The translations under genes were made by a program, and so were the position numbers. A DNA stretch of 64,000 bases from Carya illinoinensis (lineage: Eukaryota > Streptophyta > Magnoliopsida > Fagales > Juglandaceae). Shown piece after piece: positions 11,871 through 24,615 of this stretch (positions within the stretch are counted from its first letter, which is position 1; each line of letters begins with the position of its first letter). The notes beneath the pieces are model-generated. The model was not told where the DNA came from. It searched no databases and worked only from the letters and a program-made list of their open reading frames with translations. The DNA lies in assembly GCF_018687715.1 (NCBI RefSeq), contig NC_056758.1:34567467-34631466 (forward strand), in the 5' to 3' direction.

Positions 11871-14426
11871 GAGCATTAGTAATTGCCAAACTCTAAAATT
11901 TAACTAGAATTTTATCTTTTGACTAGTATATCAATTTTTAGTTAAAGAAAAAGTTTTTCTCACGTCAAACCATAGTCATTCATTTATTGAGAAAACTAGC
12001 CGTCCATGGTCGAAAATCCATTGACTCTCAACAAAATATATAATATATATTATATTAATAAGCACTTGCAGGTGGTGTCCCTTTCTCTTTCTTAAACTCT
12101 AGCTTTTAGATAGAGGCGATCTTCGAGCTTCATCCATGGCTTCGAAGCGGATCTGGGTTGGAACTCAAGAACCTCCAGATGAAAGATCCTCCTCTTAACT
12201 CTTGCAGTGCTGGTATTTTTTTTCAAAAAAATTCTCTATTATTTTTCCTTTATTTTCACCGTTTCGTTGGTTTGTTTGGTTGTTATTATTTTATTTTATT
12301 TTTTATTTTTTTGGTTTTCTTCCATTTTCATGGTCACTAGTTTCTTTCCAGGCTTGATCTGTGATGTTTCTAGTTTTTGAGGATCTGGGTTCTGATCCGT
12401 GATGGTGTTTTGGGATGAAGAAAGAAAAAATACTAGAAAAAGAGAGACTGGCTATTAGACGAAAAATGATAAAATAGTCTTTTGATCCCTCTACAGGAGC
12501 TCGCCAACAGTGATCAGGGAAATTAATTTACTATAGCACAAAGTTAAAATAGCATGAGCTTAGCTAGTCTTTTTTCTTTTTTATTTGAAGTAGAACATTG
12601 AGTTCTTTCAATAAATCGAAATTACAAGTGTGACTTATCAATACAGAAAAATCTAAACTATAAGCCAACCTACGCATTAGCTCTGAAGCATTCATGCACT
12701 CATGATAGCGGATATTGTTTTAACTTCTAAATCTCTCCTAAACGAGAGATAGAGTGCTCTATATTAATCGAGAGGAAAGACCCCCTCCATCCTCCCAGGA
12801 ATGCGGAGTACAGCACTCTGTTATTACGGACACCAAGTCCAACTGCGTAAATCTACAATATTACTAACTAAAAAGCAAACTCCCATATAAAACAAACATA
12901 AACCAAAACTCCAAGCACAGGCCTGAACCCCGACAGCACACCTACCGCAGGCATCAGCTACACGAGCCCAGAAACGGCACGAGCACTCAGCTCACATATG
13001 GACCCTATAGAGACCGTCTATACAACCACCATCCATAATATCGCCGCCACTCTCGATCAACTCTTACCCTAGATTGTGACCGATCAAGTAGCTCATCACC
13101 TCACTCGAGTATAACACTAATGCCCCCCCCCCCCCAACGTGGACTTTTAAAATACTTTATCTAATTTTCCATCCACTACCACTCATGACCACACGACACA
13201 AGACCTCATGGCACATGTCCTTTATTCCCCGACAGTTCATCTGCATTTTCTCTGAGCAATGCATGTTTTGCCCCCCACTGCCAACCGTTTTGCAACCTGT
13301 TCATGCCGTGCGATCATGTCCTACCAACCGTTTCGTCTGAGCAGCAGCCTGTACCCACTAGTCAACCCATCTGTACAACTATGCTTCACCTCCACTCCGC
13401 TAAAACACTGCTGCTGGAAACTCTACTGCACGCAAGCTGAGCCGCCCTGGAAACACTGCTGCAGGGTGGATGGAACTCCTCCCGTCTGTCCACTGCCGTC
13501 GAGGCCTTATTTACAGCCAACCAAAATAGTGTCTAAAATAGAAACAAAACACTAAAAATTAGCAAAATACAACCCTTCTGTAACAAAACCAGCAAACGAA
13601 AATGAAAAAACAGTAAAAACAAAAAAGCAAACAGAAATGAAAAACCAGCGTCACCCCCGGTTCGACCACCTTCCAAGAGAAAACTTCATCATGAGTTCCC
13701 CATAACTTCACCCCATAAACCTCCTTAAAACCCCATGTATTCCAGCGTGCCTCCCAAACCACCTCTGTTTTTCATGGATAAAACAGAGTCAAAGAACCCC
13801 AAGGGAGTACACGCCAACTTACATGAAAACTGTAGCTTCTGAGCTCATGAAACCATGGGTCTACTCACACTGAAGACCCTCCCCATTTCCACCATGCCCA
13901 GGTATGTGGATTCCATAATGGTCCCTCTTTGCATCGAAAATGCACTCACGGCCAAACAAAGTCAATCAAAACCATCCACCTTCATCGTGTAACAAACGCC
14001 TTCATCACGTCCGAGTGAAGTAAAAATGGTAGACGGCCAAACCCTCCACCTCCATCACGTAAGAACCATCATCACGTCTGAGTGAAAAAAAGTGGTAGAT
14101 GGCTTCAAAAACCTTGACCGTGTAAAGAACTTTCGACCACCATTGTCACCGCCAACCAACGCTTATTAAATAAAGGAAAAAGCATAAACAAACAAAGGAA
14201 TTGAGGGGATGAAGGGAGGGAGGAAGCCGTAGCTTCCCCCCCCCCCCTTTCGGATGATTTACATCTTTTTTCTTTAGAGAGAAGGAGGAGCTTCTCTCAC
14301 TACAAAACGGTATACGAAGCTTCCGGGCGACCTTTAGCTTAGCTAGTCTTATGTGGGAGCTTTTTGATAAATATAATCAAATTATAGACTTGCATTGGCA
14401 TTTGGCTAGTCCATTATCAATGCTCT
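11871..14426. mobile_element. Element C: third Harbinger-type element, split by a retroposon
   Basis: Left end GAGCATTAGTAATTGCC at 11871 with flank TAA (11868-11870). Right end on the minus strand GAGCATTGATAATGG ending at 14426, followed by TAT. Without the retroposon and one target-site copy it would be about 777 bp. No coding capacity was found; the 60-codon frame near 12158 looks like chance. Confidence 0.6.
12572..14335 (-). mobile_element. non-LTR retroposon (LINE-derived or similar), 1.76 kb
   Basis: Flanked by a perfect 15-bp direct repeat AGCTTAGCTAGTCTT (12557-12571 and 14336-14350). The left edge is T-rich (TTTTCTTTTTTATTTG), which on the minus strand is an A-rich tail next to the target duplication. 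Long duplication plus tail is the signature of target-primed reverse transcription. No reverse transcriptase or ORF1 protein is recognisable, so it is a 5'-truncated or non-autonomous copy. It holds C-runs near 13123-13136 and 14238-14248. Confidence 0.7.
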
Positions 14427-14430
14427 ATCT

Positions 14431-16860
14431 AATAGAATTTTATTAATTTTACAGTTTTTATTGTTTTATTGTTAAAATTAGTGTAGTTAGTTACATGAAT
14501 TATAATAAAGTTAATTATTTACTTGTATAATTTTGATAATCACAAACTCACCAGTCACCTCTTGCTATCTATGATACCCATTGTTTTTCGTATATTTTCA
14601 CTGAACGAGTTTTTAATTTAATTAATATAATAGTTTTTTTTTGTTTTAAATTATTGTATTTTAATTGGTTTTATTTTAGTTTGATATGGTGTTTAATTTA
14701 TTTTAATCGTTTTATGGTTTTTAAAATTGTTTTCGTCGGATCAGTTTTTAGATTCCGGAAGTGAGGACTGTACCTCATTTTCTTTCTCCATCTTTTCTTT
14801 TATCTTTTTCTTTTTCCCTTTTCCTTTTTTCTTTTTTCCTTTTCTTCTTTCTTTCTTTTCTTCTTCTTCTTTTTCCTTCCTCCCCGCGCAACCTGCCCTC
14901 TCTCTCTCTCTCTCTCTTCTATCACCGTCCAGCTCTCCCACCCAGACCCACCGCTGTCCGCCGGCCGACGTGGCCGACACAGCCCCCACCGTTCAACTCT
15001 CCTCCGGCCGGCGCACCACCCCACCAAAAACAAGCCCCATCCGAGCCGTCGTTAACCCCCTACAGTCCATCTAAGTCGTACGGCTTTGAGCCATTTTTGG
15101 TGCCGTCGTTCCACCTCCGGCCACCACCTCTTCACTACTTCATCCCTTACCTCTTGCCGTCTTAACCCACCCATTTCCGGCCCTGATCTATTGTCGGAGC
15201 AGCTCCCACGAGCTCAACTCCAATCTGCCCATTTTTGCACTTCCACCGTCGTTTCCACCGCCACCCACGGCCAAAACTCACTTCCATTCGCTTCATAAAC
15301 ATCTATAGACCATTCCCTATCAATTTTGTGTCTTGGTTTGTCCCCGTTCGAAAGTAGGTAATTTACAACTCACAGCCACAGTGTAAAGAGAAATGATATT
15401 TGCAGTCGTGGTTGTGCAAGCGGCGTGTAGTCGCTTTGAAAAAAATGAATTAATATGAGACCCACATGAAAAAAAAAAACTAACTTTTTAATTGTGGACT
15501 TCACTTTTTTTTCAAAGCGATTGCGTGACGTTTGCAATTCCACGACTGTATGTAGCATTACTCCAGTGTAAAATACACTGTTACGTTGCTTTTCCTCCGT
15601 CGTTTGCAACGTCGTGATCTTTTGAAAAATACCTTATAGTGCTGTAAGTATTTTTCAAACTTTATTTTAGATTTAAATATATTTTTTCTCTTACAATAAA
15701 TTATTTGACTGGTTGGTTGATTCCGAACTGAGCCCGAGGAATTCGGGGGTCGGATGGATTGAGGACGGAGTTGCTTGATTTTGTTGTTTTGTGATTGGTT
15801 GGATAATTTGTATCTTGAAGTGTGCATTGCATAATGCATTCATGTGCATTTTATTTAAATTGAGAAAATCTAGTTTTATTCGTATAAATGGATTTTCGGG
15901 TGCGTGTGTATCACGACCCCAAGTCAGGATGAGATATTATTTCGGTGGAGCTCCTCTGGTCACTCGGGAGTGGATAATACTGAATGACGTCCTCAGCGAC
16001 AACCGGATTGCATGATACGGTAATGTTGTCGTGTCGACTCCGTGGTCCCTAGAGTGGCGGGGACTAGAGGATGGCCTGGTCCAGGTACTCGCCGAGCATG
16101 AGTACTGGGCATCACTCGTTTGGGTGTCACACGCGTAGTCGTTACCTGCGGTGTGGCACAGGAGCCAGAGTGTGCGAATGATTCCTAAGGGAGATCATGG
16201 TGCATGCAATAATTGGAACGGGTTTTGGTTATTGGTTACGGGCCATTTTCTAGAAAAATTACAAGGTTATGTTTGAGGCTATGTGATCCATTTTCTGGGA
16301 AAATGGTGGTTTCTTGTTTTGGGCCATTATTTGGGATAATGGCAAGGACATGTGATAAAGGTTTTGTTTTGGGCCAAAATGGGTCTTTTGGCGTGCGTGG
16401 AAAAATGTGGTTTTATGGGTTATGTGCTTTTGCATTCTTTCATGTATATTGTTTGAGTTTAATATATTTTTTTATCTAGTAGCGTTTGGATCTTACTTAC
16501 ATGCAGTACCATTTTGGTACCGTAGATTTTGATGCAGAGATTGAGGAGGAGAAGGAGGCTGAGCCCGAGAAGGCGACTACGCCGGTGTTTTGATTTGGAG
16601 TTTATGCTTTGTAGTTTGGTTTGAAACAATATTTGTGTCTTGTAATATTTTATTAAGTATGTTTTGAACGGGTTTGTATTAAACAAAAAAAAAATTCTGG
16701 TACTTAGTTATATGACCTTGTTTATCCGCTGCGTGTTTTCTTTTACACACTTGTTACATGTACACATACTTGGCACTTGGTGATAGAGTGGTGACCTGTG
16801 TTGTCATCATCCCGACGTCTCGATTTCCATGTGTCCATACGTAGGATTTGGATCGTCACA
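14431..16860. mobile_element. solo LTR 2 (2.43 kb), related to solo LTR 1
   Basis: The right edge reads ...GGATCGTCACA and is followed by CTATC (16861-16865). The same CTATC stands at 14426-14430. Read on the minus strand it starts TGTGACGATCC and shares blocks with solo LTR 1 (GCAGCGGATAAA and a GACAACACAGGTCACC-like stretch). The left edge TAATAGAATT lacks the expected TGT... end; it aligns with solo LTR 1 only after that LTR's first dozen or so bases. No internal genes. The Arg-, Ser- and Pro-rich frames at 14727-15165 come from CT-rich sequence. Confidence 0.65.
15388..15563. mobile_element. Mutator-type MITE (176 bp) inside solo LTR 2
   Basis: Perfect 9-bp flanking duplication CAGTGTAAA (15379-15387 and 15564-15572). 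Ends are GAGAAATGATATTTGCAGTC and, on the minus strand, GAGTAATGCTACATACAGTC, continuing as similar sequence for about 35 bp. A 9-bp duplication with long inverted repeats is typical of Mutator-like MITEs. Confidence 0.8.
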
Positions 16861-16865
16861 CTATC

Positions 16866-17280
16866 TTTTTAAAAGTTCTTATTTTTTTAATTTCTTCCCA
16901 AACACTTATGAATAAATTTATAATTATCAAAGTTCATGCAGGATGCATTAATCTTGAAACTCATGCATTGAAGATCATTTATTTAGAACGTATATTAGAT
17001 ATATATATATATATATGTATTCTATTATATATATATATATATATAAATATGTATATGTGATTTAAAATTTCTATTTATTCCTTATATAAATAAAGAGAAA
17101 TGTAAAATAATTAAATTTAAATTTATTTACTAACTACATTTACGAATACAATTATTTCAATAAAATATTATTTATTTATCAATTTATATTTTTTTTCTAA
17201 AAGCATTATATTGTTAATCAAAGTTTTTTCCTTCATGAAAATAATATTAATTCTTAAAAATAATATTTCTATACACTAGG
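16866..17280. repeat. AT-rich spacer with (AT)n microsatellite
   Basis: Alternating AT tracts at about 16998-17045. The rest is AT-rich with no gene signal. Confidence 0.6.
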
Positions 17281-17316
17281 CGAATGTCCCTTGGACGTTG
17301 CCCAACTATTAGTATA
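17279..17316 (+). other. Helitron-like 3' terminus (candidate)
   Basis: The stretch has a short hairpin AATGTCC-CTT-GGACGTT followed by TTGCCC and a TTAG-T end. The arrangement and the flanking ACTAGGC are shared with 19894-19925. Plant Helitrons end in a GC-rich hairpin shortly before CTRR with an A/T target. No 5' end was identified. Confidence 0.35.
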
Positions 17317-17319
17317 TAT

Positions 17320-19890
17320 ATATCTAATATATATATAAACGTGAATGCGTGTGGAACAATATTTTTGTCTAACACTTTTTCTTACTATTTTACCCTTGTT
17401 TTGTGTACGTTTTCTACTGAGTTGAACGAAAATCTCTCTCCCTCCATATCTCTCTCATCTTCCACTTAGAATCTTGTATACGGTAGCGAATAATCTCAGC
17501 TGAGAAACGAAGACAGTTTCGGTGGAGGATCCATGAGGGAAGGGAGCAGATCGATGGCAAGGGAGAGGGGAAGCTTCGATAGAGGGTTGGAGACCACTCG
17601 TGGTGGCACTCACGGTGGCTATGGGCAGCAACGTATGGTAGGTACACTGATTTGGTGAGATCAAGAGCTAGAGAGAGAGAGAGGGCTTCGAGAAGGAAGA
17701 GAAAGAAGGGCCTGGGGTGGGAAAGTGGCCAGTGAGAGTGTGCTCATGGTACCATCGACGTGCGACGGTGATTAGCTCAGAGAGAGAGAGAGAGGGGTCT
17801 AGGTTTTAATCTTGCTATTCATCTTAGGGTTTTTAATTTTAATCTAATGATGGAGATTTGAACACATAGAGAAAGTAAAATAAACTAGATAAATAAATAG
17901 AAAATAAATTAAAACTGGATTAAAAAATAAGCAAATTTTTAATTTTTAATTATATTAAATTAATAATATTTTAATAAAAATATTATCATCTTATAATTTT
18001 ATTATGAAAAATATTATAAAAATTCTATTTGAGTAGGTAATTTATAAATTAATATTATTATTTATAAATAAAATAAAATCATTATAAATACTATACAATT
18101 ATTTGTGGACTTACGTCTATCTTCTCTCCAAAACATTAAAATTATCTCATCTCACTTTCAATTCAAACATACAAATTTTTTAAAAACTATTTCAATTCAT
18201 CTCATCTCAACTTAACAATTTTACTATTATTTACAAATCTTCTCAACTCATCTCATTTTATCTCTTAATCAAAATGAGGCCTTAATGATTTTGAAAGTTT
18301 AAAGGTTTTGTTAATAATTGCTTTAAAGTACAATGATTTTATATTAAAAAAAGGCATCTTGATAAACTCTTATTATTTTATTTGCAAACAGATAAACATC
18401 CTGAGCATTGGTCAATAAATGAAAAAGAGATGCATGCACATATGCTTATTACTTCGATGGGTTACTTCAAAGCAACCGACAAAAGACAAAAGTGTCTTGA
18501 TAAATATATTACCAATACTTGGACGATGCATAATGGATACATTCACCGTGATCTTTTTACAAATAAAATAATCAAATCAGCAGTTTTAATGGATTTTTTG
18601 TTTCTTATTTTTCAAAATATATTATTACAATTTGTTATTTTATTTTATATATTAATTTTTACAATATACTATATATTACTTTATTTTTTTCGTATCATTT
18701 AAATATTATATTTTTTAAGATTTTTTAGTAAAAAATCAACAACGAAAGAGAAAATTGAATTTAAAATATTTATAATAATGAATACTTTCCGTAACAAAAT
18801 GCAAAATAAGAATCAAATATTAAAAAAAAATAAAGTTACATTTGAAAGAATCTCTTTATATTTAAAAAAAAAAAATTATATTATAGAGGAGTGCTAAACT
18901 GCACCCCATCCATTACTTTATTGGATTCATTTTTTTTATTCTACATTTTATTGAATGGTGAGTCCAAGGCCTAGGAATCATCTTCATTTTTATTTTTATT
19001 TTTTTTAAAGGAATAAATATTTGTTCCAAATCTTATAATCTTGACTTTGATTTTAATTCAACCTAAATGATGCATGCCCACATTAAGTATTTCTTGCACT
19101 TTATTCATTTCAATGCATATTAGAAATCATTGTGATTTTGCATTTTTTTTAAATAAAACAAATGGAATATAGATATCTTGTAATTGTATTCGATGATTTT
19201 TAAAGCAACCGAATATGATTACAACGAAAAAATTTGTGCTATAATTGCAAAAACATGAGAATCTTAGAGCCATGGTAAATCATTTTATCTCATCATTTTA
19301 AATTATCATTCTTTACATGATAAATATAACATAATAATTGTTAAAATTACGCAATTACGAATATTTTCATTAATTTTAGCTGTTGAGTCTATCTAGAAGT
19401 AGAGCAATTAGTAGATGTATAACAGTTGTTATCTTCGAATTGATAACAAAAGAAATATTGAATTGTACAACTGTTAATCTCTTTGAACACAGGTAGAATG
19501 TTTAATGCATTATGTTTTTATATTTTTTTCATTATTACAAGAGTATCTACTATATTTAGCAAATATTACAACTACAATTTTAGAAAATGAATGGATATGT
19601 ACTTGCACGCAAAAATGAATCAACATGGACAATTGCGTTAGAATAAACTCAATATATTCTCTGCCCATCCTATATATCAAATTATGTCATAAGTACTCAA
19701 AATCTCTTCTTCTTAAACTTCTTACTGTTGTAATTATATACTTAAATAATTAAGATACTAAATTGTATGTAAAGTATATACTTCTTTCTTGACTTTGTAT
19801 ATTTTGTTTAATTTTTGTTTAAATTTCTTTTTCCATCTTCTCATTTACTATTTTGTACTATTTTTTTTGTTTTGTCTTTATATTTATTAA
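17320..19890. other. AT-rich intergenic stretch, no recognised gene
   Basis: Contains GA/CT-rich patches (about 17440-17800) and long AT-rich runs. An open frame at 18382-18702 matches nothing I recognise, and its second half is low-complexity Ile/Leu/Phe, so I do not call it a gene. A MITE-like segment at about 18121-18288 is listed separately. Confidence 0.5.
18121..18288. repeat. MITE-like repeat ending AAAATGAGGCC
   Basis: Repeated CTCATCTCATC motifs and an end reading CAAAATGAGGCCT resemble the segment at 30182-30373 in an intron of the 29-33 kb gene. Boundaries and target duplication were not resolved. Confidence 0.45.
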
Positions 19891-19893
19891 CTA

Positions 19894-19925
19894 GGCATAC
19901 GTGCAGCGCATGTTGCCCTTGCTAG
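19894..19925 (+). other. Helitron-like 3' terminus (candidate)
   Basis: GCATACGTGCAGCGCATGT contains an imperfect hairpin (ACGTGC/GCATGT). TTGCCCTTG and CTAG-T follow, as at plant Helitron 3' ends. Its left part matches the candidate at 17279. The start of the element is unknown. Confidence 0.4.
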
Positions 19926-19980
19926 TGTATATACATAGATATACCTATTAACCAGATTTCTCATATCAAAGGGTTGAGAC

Positions 19981-22900
19981 CAGTGTTTTTGATATTGTAC
20001 GATCGGTATATGCTGTATCGGCCACTGATCTGATGCATGTAATACCTTCGTTTCGTATCGCTCTAAATACCGGGTGTACCGACCTATACCGGCCGGTATT
20101 TGCTTTCATGGCCGAAACAAATATTTCATCCGGTACACACTTTGCAACCTATTTGGATGGCATTTTTGCAATTTCAGTAAACATCTAGGGGCTATTTTGG
20201 ACTTTCACGTTAACATGTTATAACTTAGGGTTTTATTTTTTTTTAACCAATTCGGTTTCACTGCAGTGGCACCCCAAACCTTCGAAGTCCAAATTTTGAA
20301 ATTTCAATCAGCTCACACAATTCGTCTCGTCGCACGTCACCGTCATCTGCCTCAGCTCGTCTCACAGTCGCATCTCTAATCTCCATCGCAGGGAAACATT
20401 GGTATGATATTGATATGTATTATGTAGTCTATGTTGAATATTTATGATTGGAATTTGGTATAGAATTTTGATTCGCAAGCTCTCTCTTTTGTCCTTTTTT
20501 GTTTGTTTGTTTCTTCCCGAGCATTTTCGTAGGCTCCGTTTTGTGATCTGAATATCCAATTGTTAGTGAAGGAAAATTCTGTAATACGTGTTCCTCATGT
20601 GTATCTAAAGCTAAAATATAAATTTAGTATATCATATATATTTTTTGTGGAAGCCGTAGGTAAAGACATTGTAGGTAAGCTAAAAGAATGCACTATGCAG
20701 CCTGTCTAATCTATTTATTTTGCATATATATTTATTGCATTCAACTTATCATTACAGCTAAGTGTAACTCATAATTGGGAATTAAAAAGTTAAACCTGGT
20801 TGTTGCTTAGACTAGTTCTTGATGGAACTCAATTGCATAATAGTTCAAATTCTTTATGTTCTAAAACATTTTGTTACTCTAAGAGTGTAAAGTCTAATGC
20901 TTTATTTTATTATTTGAGTATTGTTGTTTTTAAATTTTATTTAGGATTCTTTGGTCCAAACGGCAACCCCCATGTATATTTTGGTCTACCTTCCTAATAA
21001 TTTTAGGAACAACTCATGAGCTATGTTGAAATGAGGAAGGGGATCCATTGGCTTTTAATTAGTTGTTCGTTTCTCTTTTAATTAGCTTTTAATTATTTTA
21101 GTTCAAATGCTGAATGTTGTTGTTCATCTTTCTAAGTTTTTAAGTTTCTTACTTCTTTTGACTTTTTTTAATTTTGCTTACTTATAAGTGTTAATTTTTT
21201 ATACTTTAATAGTTAAAAAGTCTAGTTGTCAATCAACCGGTGGTATGACTTCAACTTCAACACCTGCTCCTGTAAGATTAGAATATCCAGCATGAGCCCA
21301 TGCACGTGCAGTGCCATGGACAAGAAATAATACTGAATATTTATATTGTAATAAAGTAATTAGAGGTGTCGGGATCATTCAGTTGAAGCATCATCTAGCT
21401 AGTATTCCAAGCAATGTAGAAGCATGTAAAAAGGTATCTGAAGATATAAAATAGCAAATAAAAGAGTTGCTTGATGAAATGAAAAAAAGTAAAGAGAAGA
21501 AAAGAAAAATAAGTTCAGAGATTTGAGGTGATATAGATTTAACATCTGATGATATTGATGATAGTAATAGTATAGAGGGACAGTCTCAGCTTTCAAAAGG
21601 TAAGGGGAAGTCGAAAGAATCTAGAACTAGACAGTTAGTAGGGGGATTGAATAGATTTTTTGCTCTAAGAATAACTCCTGGGGCCTAATCTTCAATTAAG
21701 AGTTCTATGTGTTCAAATGAGATGATTGTAAAAGCAAAGATGGCTGTAGCACACTGGGGTGTAGCACACTGGTGGTATGATGCTAATATGCCTTTCAATG
21801 CAACTCAATCCAGTTTTTATCAACTAGCTATCGATACCATGACTGCCATCAGGCCAAGATTCAAGAGTCATTCTTTATATGAGTTGAGAGGAAATTTGTT
21901 AAAGATAGCTGTGAATGAGGTTCAAGATTATTTGTAACAAATTAAGAATGTTCGAAATGAGACCGATTGTTCACTAATGGCAGATAGTTAGACAAACCAT
22001 AAACAACAATTAATAATCAACTTTCTAATTTATTGTCCGAAATGTACAATGTTCTTGAAGTCTATTGATACATCTGGTCTTAGAAAAGATGCTGAAACAT
22101 TGTTTAATATCTTTGATGAGGTTGTTCAAAAAATTGGAATTGAGAATCTTGTGCAATTCATAACGGACAATGATACAAGTTATAAAGCTGCAAGAAAAAA
22201 GTTACAGCAGCAGTATATCTCTTTCTACTGGTCCGTTTCTAGCTTCTGCAGCTCATTGCATAAACTTGATGTTGAAGAATTTTTTTGATCCAAGGCATTT
22301 TTTCCTTATTGATGATACTATAAAAAATGTAAAAAATATAACAAATTTCATCTATAACCATGATTAGGTTATGATATTGATAAGAAAAGACTTCACCAAA
22401 GGTCGTGATTTGTGTCGTCCTGTAATTACAAGGTTTGTGACAAATTTTTTAAGTATCCAATACTTGCTCTTGTTTAAAAAAGAACTCATACAAATGTTTA
22501 CTTGTGATAAATGGATTGCATCAAGCCATTCTAAAAGTAACATATGGAAGGGGACAATTAGGATTGTTTTAGAAGATAAAGAGTTTTTGGCTCAATGTAA
22601 ATTTTTTGTTAAAGTTAGTAAGCCTTTAGTTTGTGTTTTACGACTTGTTGATGGGGATGAGAAGCCTACAATGGAATACTTATATGATGCAATGGATAGA
22701 GCGAAAGAAAACATAAAAGCAAAATGCAATAACAAAGTTAGTGTATTCAGTCTATTCATCAGGATCATTGATCTTAGATGGGATAAGTAACTTCACAGTC
22801 CATTACATGCGGCAGATTGTTTTCTTACCTTGGAATTTACTATAGCCCTAGCTTTAAAAATAAAAATGATGTTGTAAGAGGCTTCAACAACTGTGTTTTG

Positions 22901-24039
22901 AAGATGGAACTTGATCCCGATAATCAAGACAAGATCATTGCATAACTTGACTTGTATAAGAATGCAGTAGGTGAGTTCGGATATTTTTTAGCAATCCGTC
23001 AGATTAATCCAGATATTATCATTTATCAATATCATTTGTTAAATAGTATGTCTTTGTACTTTAAATTTTATCTTATTTTATTTTTACTTGCATTTAATTA
23101 ATAATTTATAATTACATTATTGTTATAGTTGCATGGTGAACCTAATTTGGTTACGAGGTTTCAACACTTCAAAGGTTTGTTGTTCGAGGACTAAGTCAAT
23201 TTTGTAATTCAACTAGATGTGAGAGAAACTAGAGTACATATGATTTTATTCATTCGAATAAGAGAAATAGATTAGTGCATAAATGTTTGAATAACTTAGT
23301 ATTTGTTTGTTATGACTTGAAGTTGCGAGAGAGCTAAATTTTTTTATTACTAATGTTTTTCATTGTTGAAAAATCTATAACATTTTCACTTATGTCTGAT
23401 TTTAGTTTAACAGGAGCATAAAAAGGGAAGAAATGATTTAGATCCAATCAATCTTGAATAAATTGACTTGATAGAAAAATGGATGGATGAAGAATTTGAG
23501 CTTCTTGATGAAGAAGATTTAGATTGGGTAAGTATTAAAGAGTCATTAGTCTCACTAAATAAGGAAAACAATGATAATATTGATGTTGATATTGATGACG
23601 GTGGTGACATTGATAATAATATTTTATTTAACATGTCGAATCCTGATCCTTATTATCTTTTTTATGAGAATGCGTGATTTTATTTTAATGGTTGGATTAC
23701 AAACTTTTTTAATTTTACAAGTATGTTTGTTGGAATTTTTTTTTTTTTTTGTTTTTATATGATGTTTGTTGTAACTTAAAGCTTAAGAACTTATGTTAGT
23801 TGTAACTTAAAACTTAAAACTTGTACCAAGAAGTATTGAGTTTATAATTTATTTTGTTGTTATTTTGGATGTAATAAATGCTTGTATATATATAATTTAT
23901 CTAAATATAACCTATTTCAAAACGATATACAAAATGATACCAATATCAAAACGGTATTGGTATCTAAATATTATTCAAAAATGATATATAAAACGATATT
24001 AATATCAAAATATTTCATTCCTTCACATTTAAATCTATG
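19981..24039 (+). mobile_element. degenerate hAT transposon
   Basis: The left edge CAGTGTTTTTGATATTG has the CAGTG start seen in some hAT elements. It is followed by subterminal repeats with ACGATCGGTAT/CCGGTAT motifs. The right part holds matching GATACCAATATC/AACGGTATTGG repeats (23930-24010). GTTGAGAC at 19973-19980 resembles GTTGAAAC at 24040-24047 (7 of 8), a possible decayed target duplication, but the right terminal repeat itself is not clean. A transposase remnant lies inside. Confidence 0.55.
21242..23677 (+). pseudogene. hAT-family transposase (BED/DUF659 type), broken
   Basis: Pieces in order: a degraded BED-like region (YCNKVIRGVGIIQLKHHLAS, about 21330-21440); a K-rich linker; a segment ending MTAIRPRFKSHSLYELRGNLL (21740-21937); then the DUF659 core (DTSGLRKDAETLFNIFDEVV, FITDNDTSYKAARKK, 22049-22200). 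The conserved middle part with RFVTNFLSIQYLL and KWIASSHSKSNIWKG follows (22371-22790). Further downstream a D/E-rich tail runs to 23677. In-frame stops (for example near 21290, 21454 and 21688) and frame changes near 22230 and 22365 make it non-functional. No introns need be assumed for the breaks. Confidence 0.8.
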
Positions 24040-24047
24040 GTTGAAAC

Positions 24048-24615
24048 TCATCCTGTGCAGCAGAAGCTCCCCGTAAAGTTAAGTTCTACGTTCGCTCCTG
24101 TGCTCTTATTGCACACCTTTTTTTTTGTAAGTTCTTATTGCACACCTAATCTCTTATTGAGCTATCGTCTATAACTTTTTTACAATTATATTATAATTCA
24201 TCTCCCAACCACCTAATATAATTATTCAATTTTCATAATACATGTACAACCCTTTCAACAACTCTTGATACAACCATATTTTAAAATGAGGGCATATATG
24301 TAAAGTGATATTACTTTTATAAGTTCCTTTACAAAAATACCTCTCATTTAAAACATAGAAATATAAAAAGTTGTAAAAAAGTTATATCTCTATCATTTTC
24401 CTTCCAAAATTATTATCCTCTATTTGAAGTAAAGTTATATATATGCACCATGATGGGATAACCTCCAGGCTCCACAAGTCAATGGTGAATCATCCTAGCA
24501 TCACAAACACAGAGAACTGAAGAGAAAACAACATGCACAATATTAACAAGATACGAGAGATCCAGTTAACATACTTAGCAAATACATGGAGAGGGCGTGG
24601 GGTGCGGCAAAGGTT
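24048..24615. other. AT-rich spacer downstream of SKP1-B
   Basis: No gene or clear element found. Homology to the SKP1-A locus begins near 24616. Confidence 0.5.

Noticed and set aside
14727..15165. Ser/Phe/Pro-rich frames.
   Set aside because: Pyrimidine-rich part of solo LTR 2 with overlapping frames; no domain.
18382..18702. 106-codon plus-strand frame.
   Set aside because: The first half has no recognisable family and the second half is low-complexity hydrophobic sequence from AT-rich DNA.
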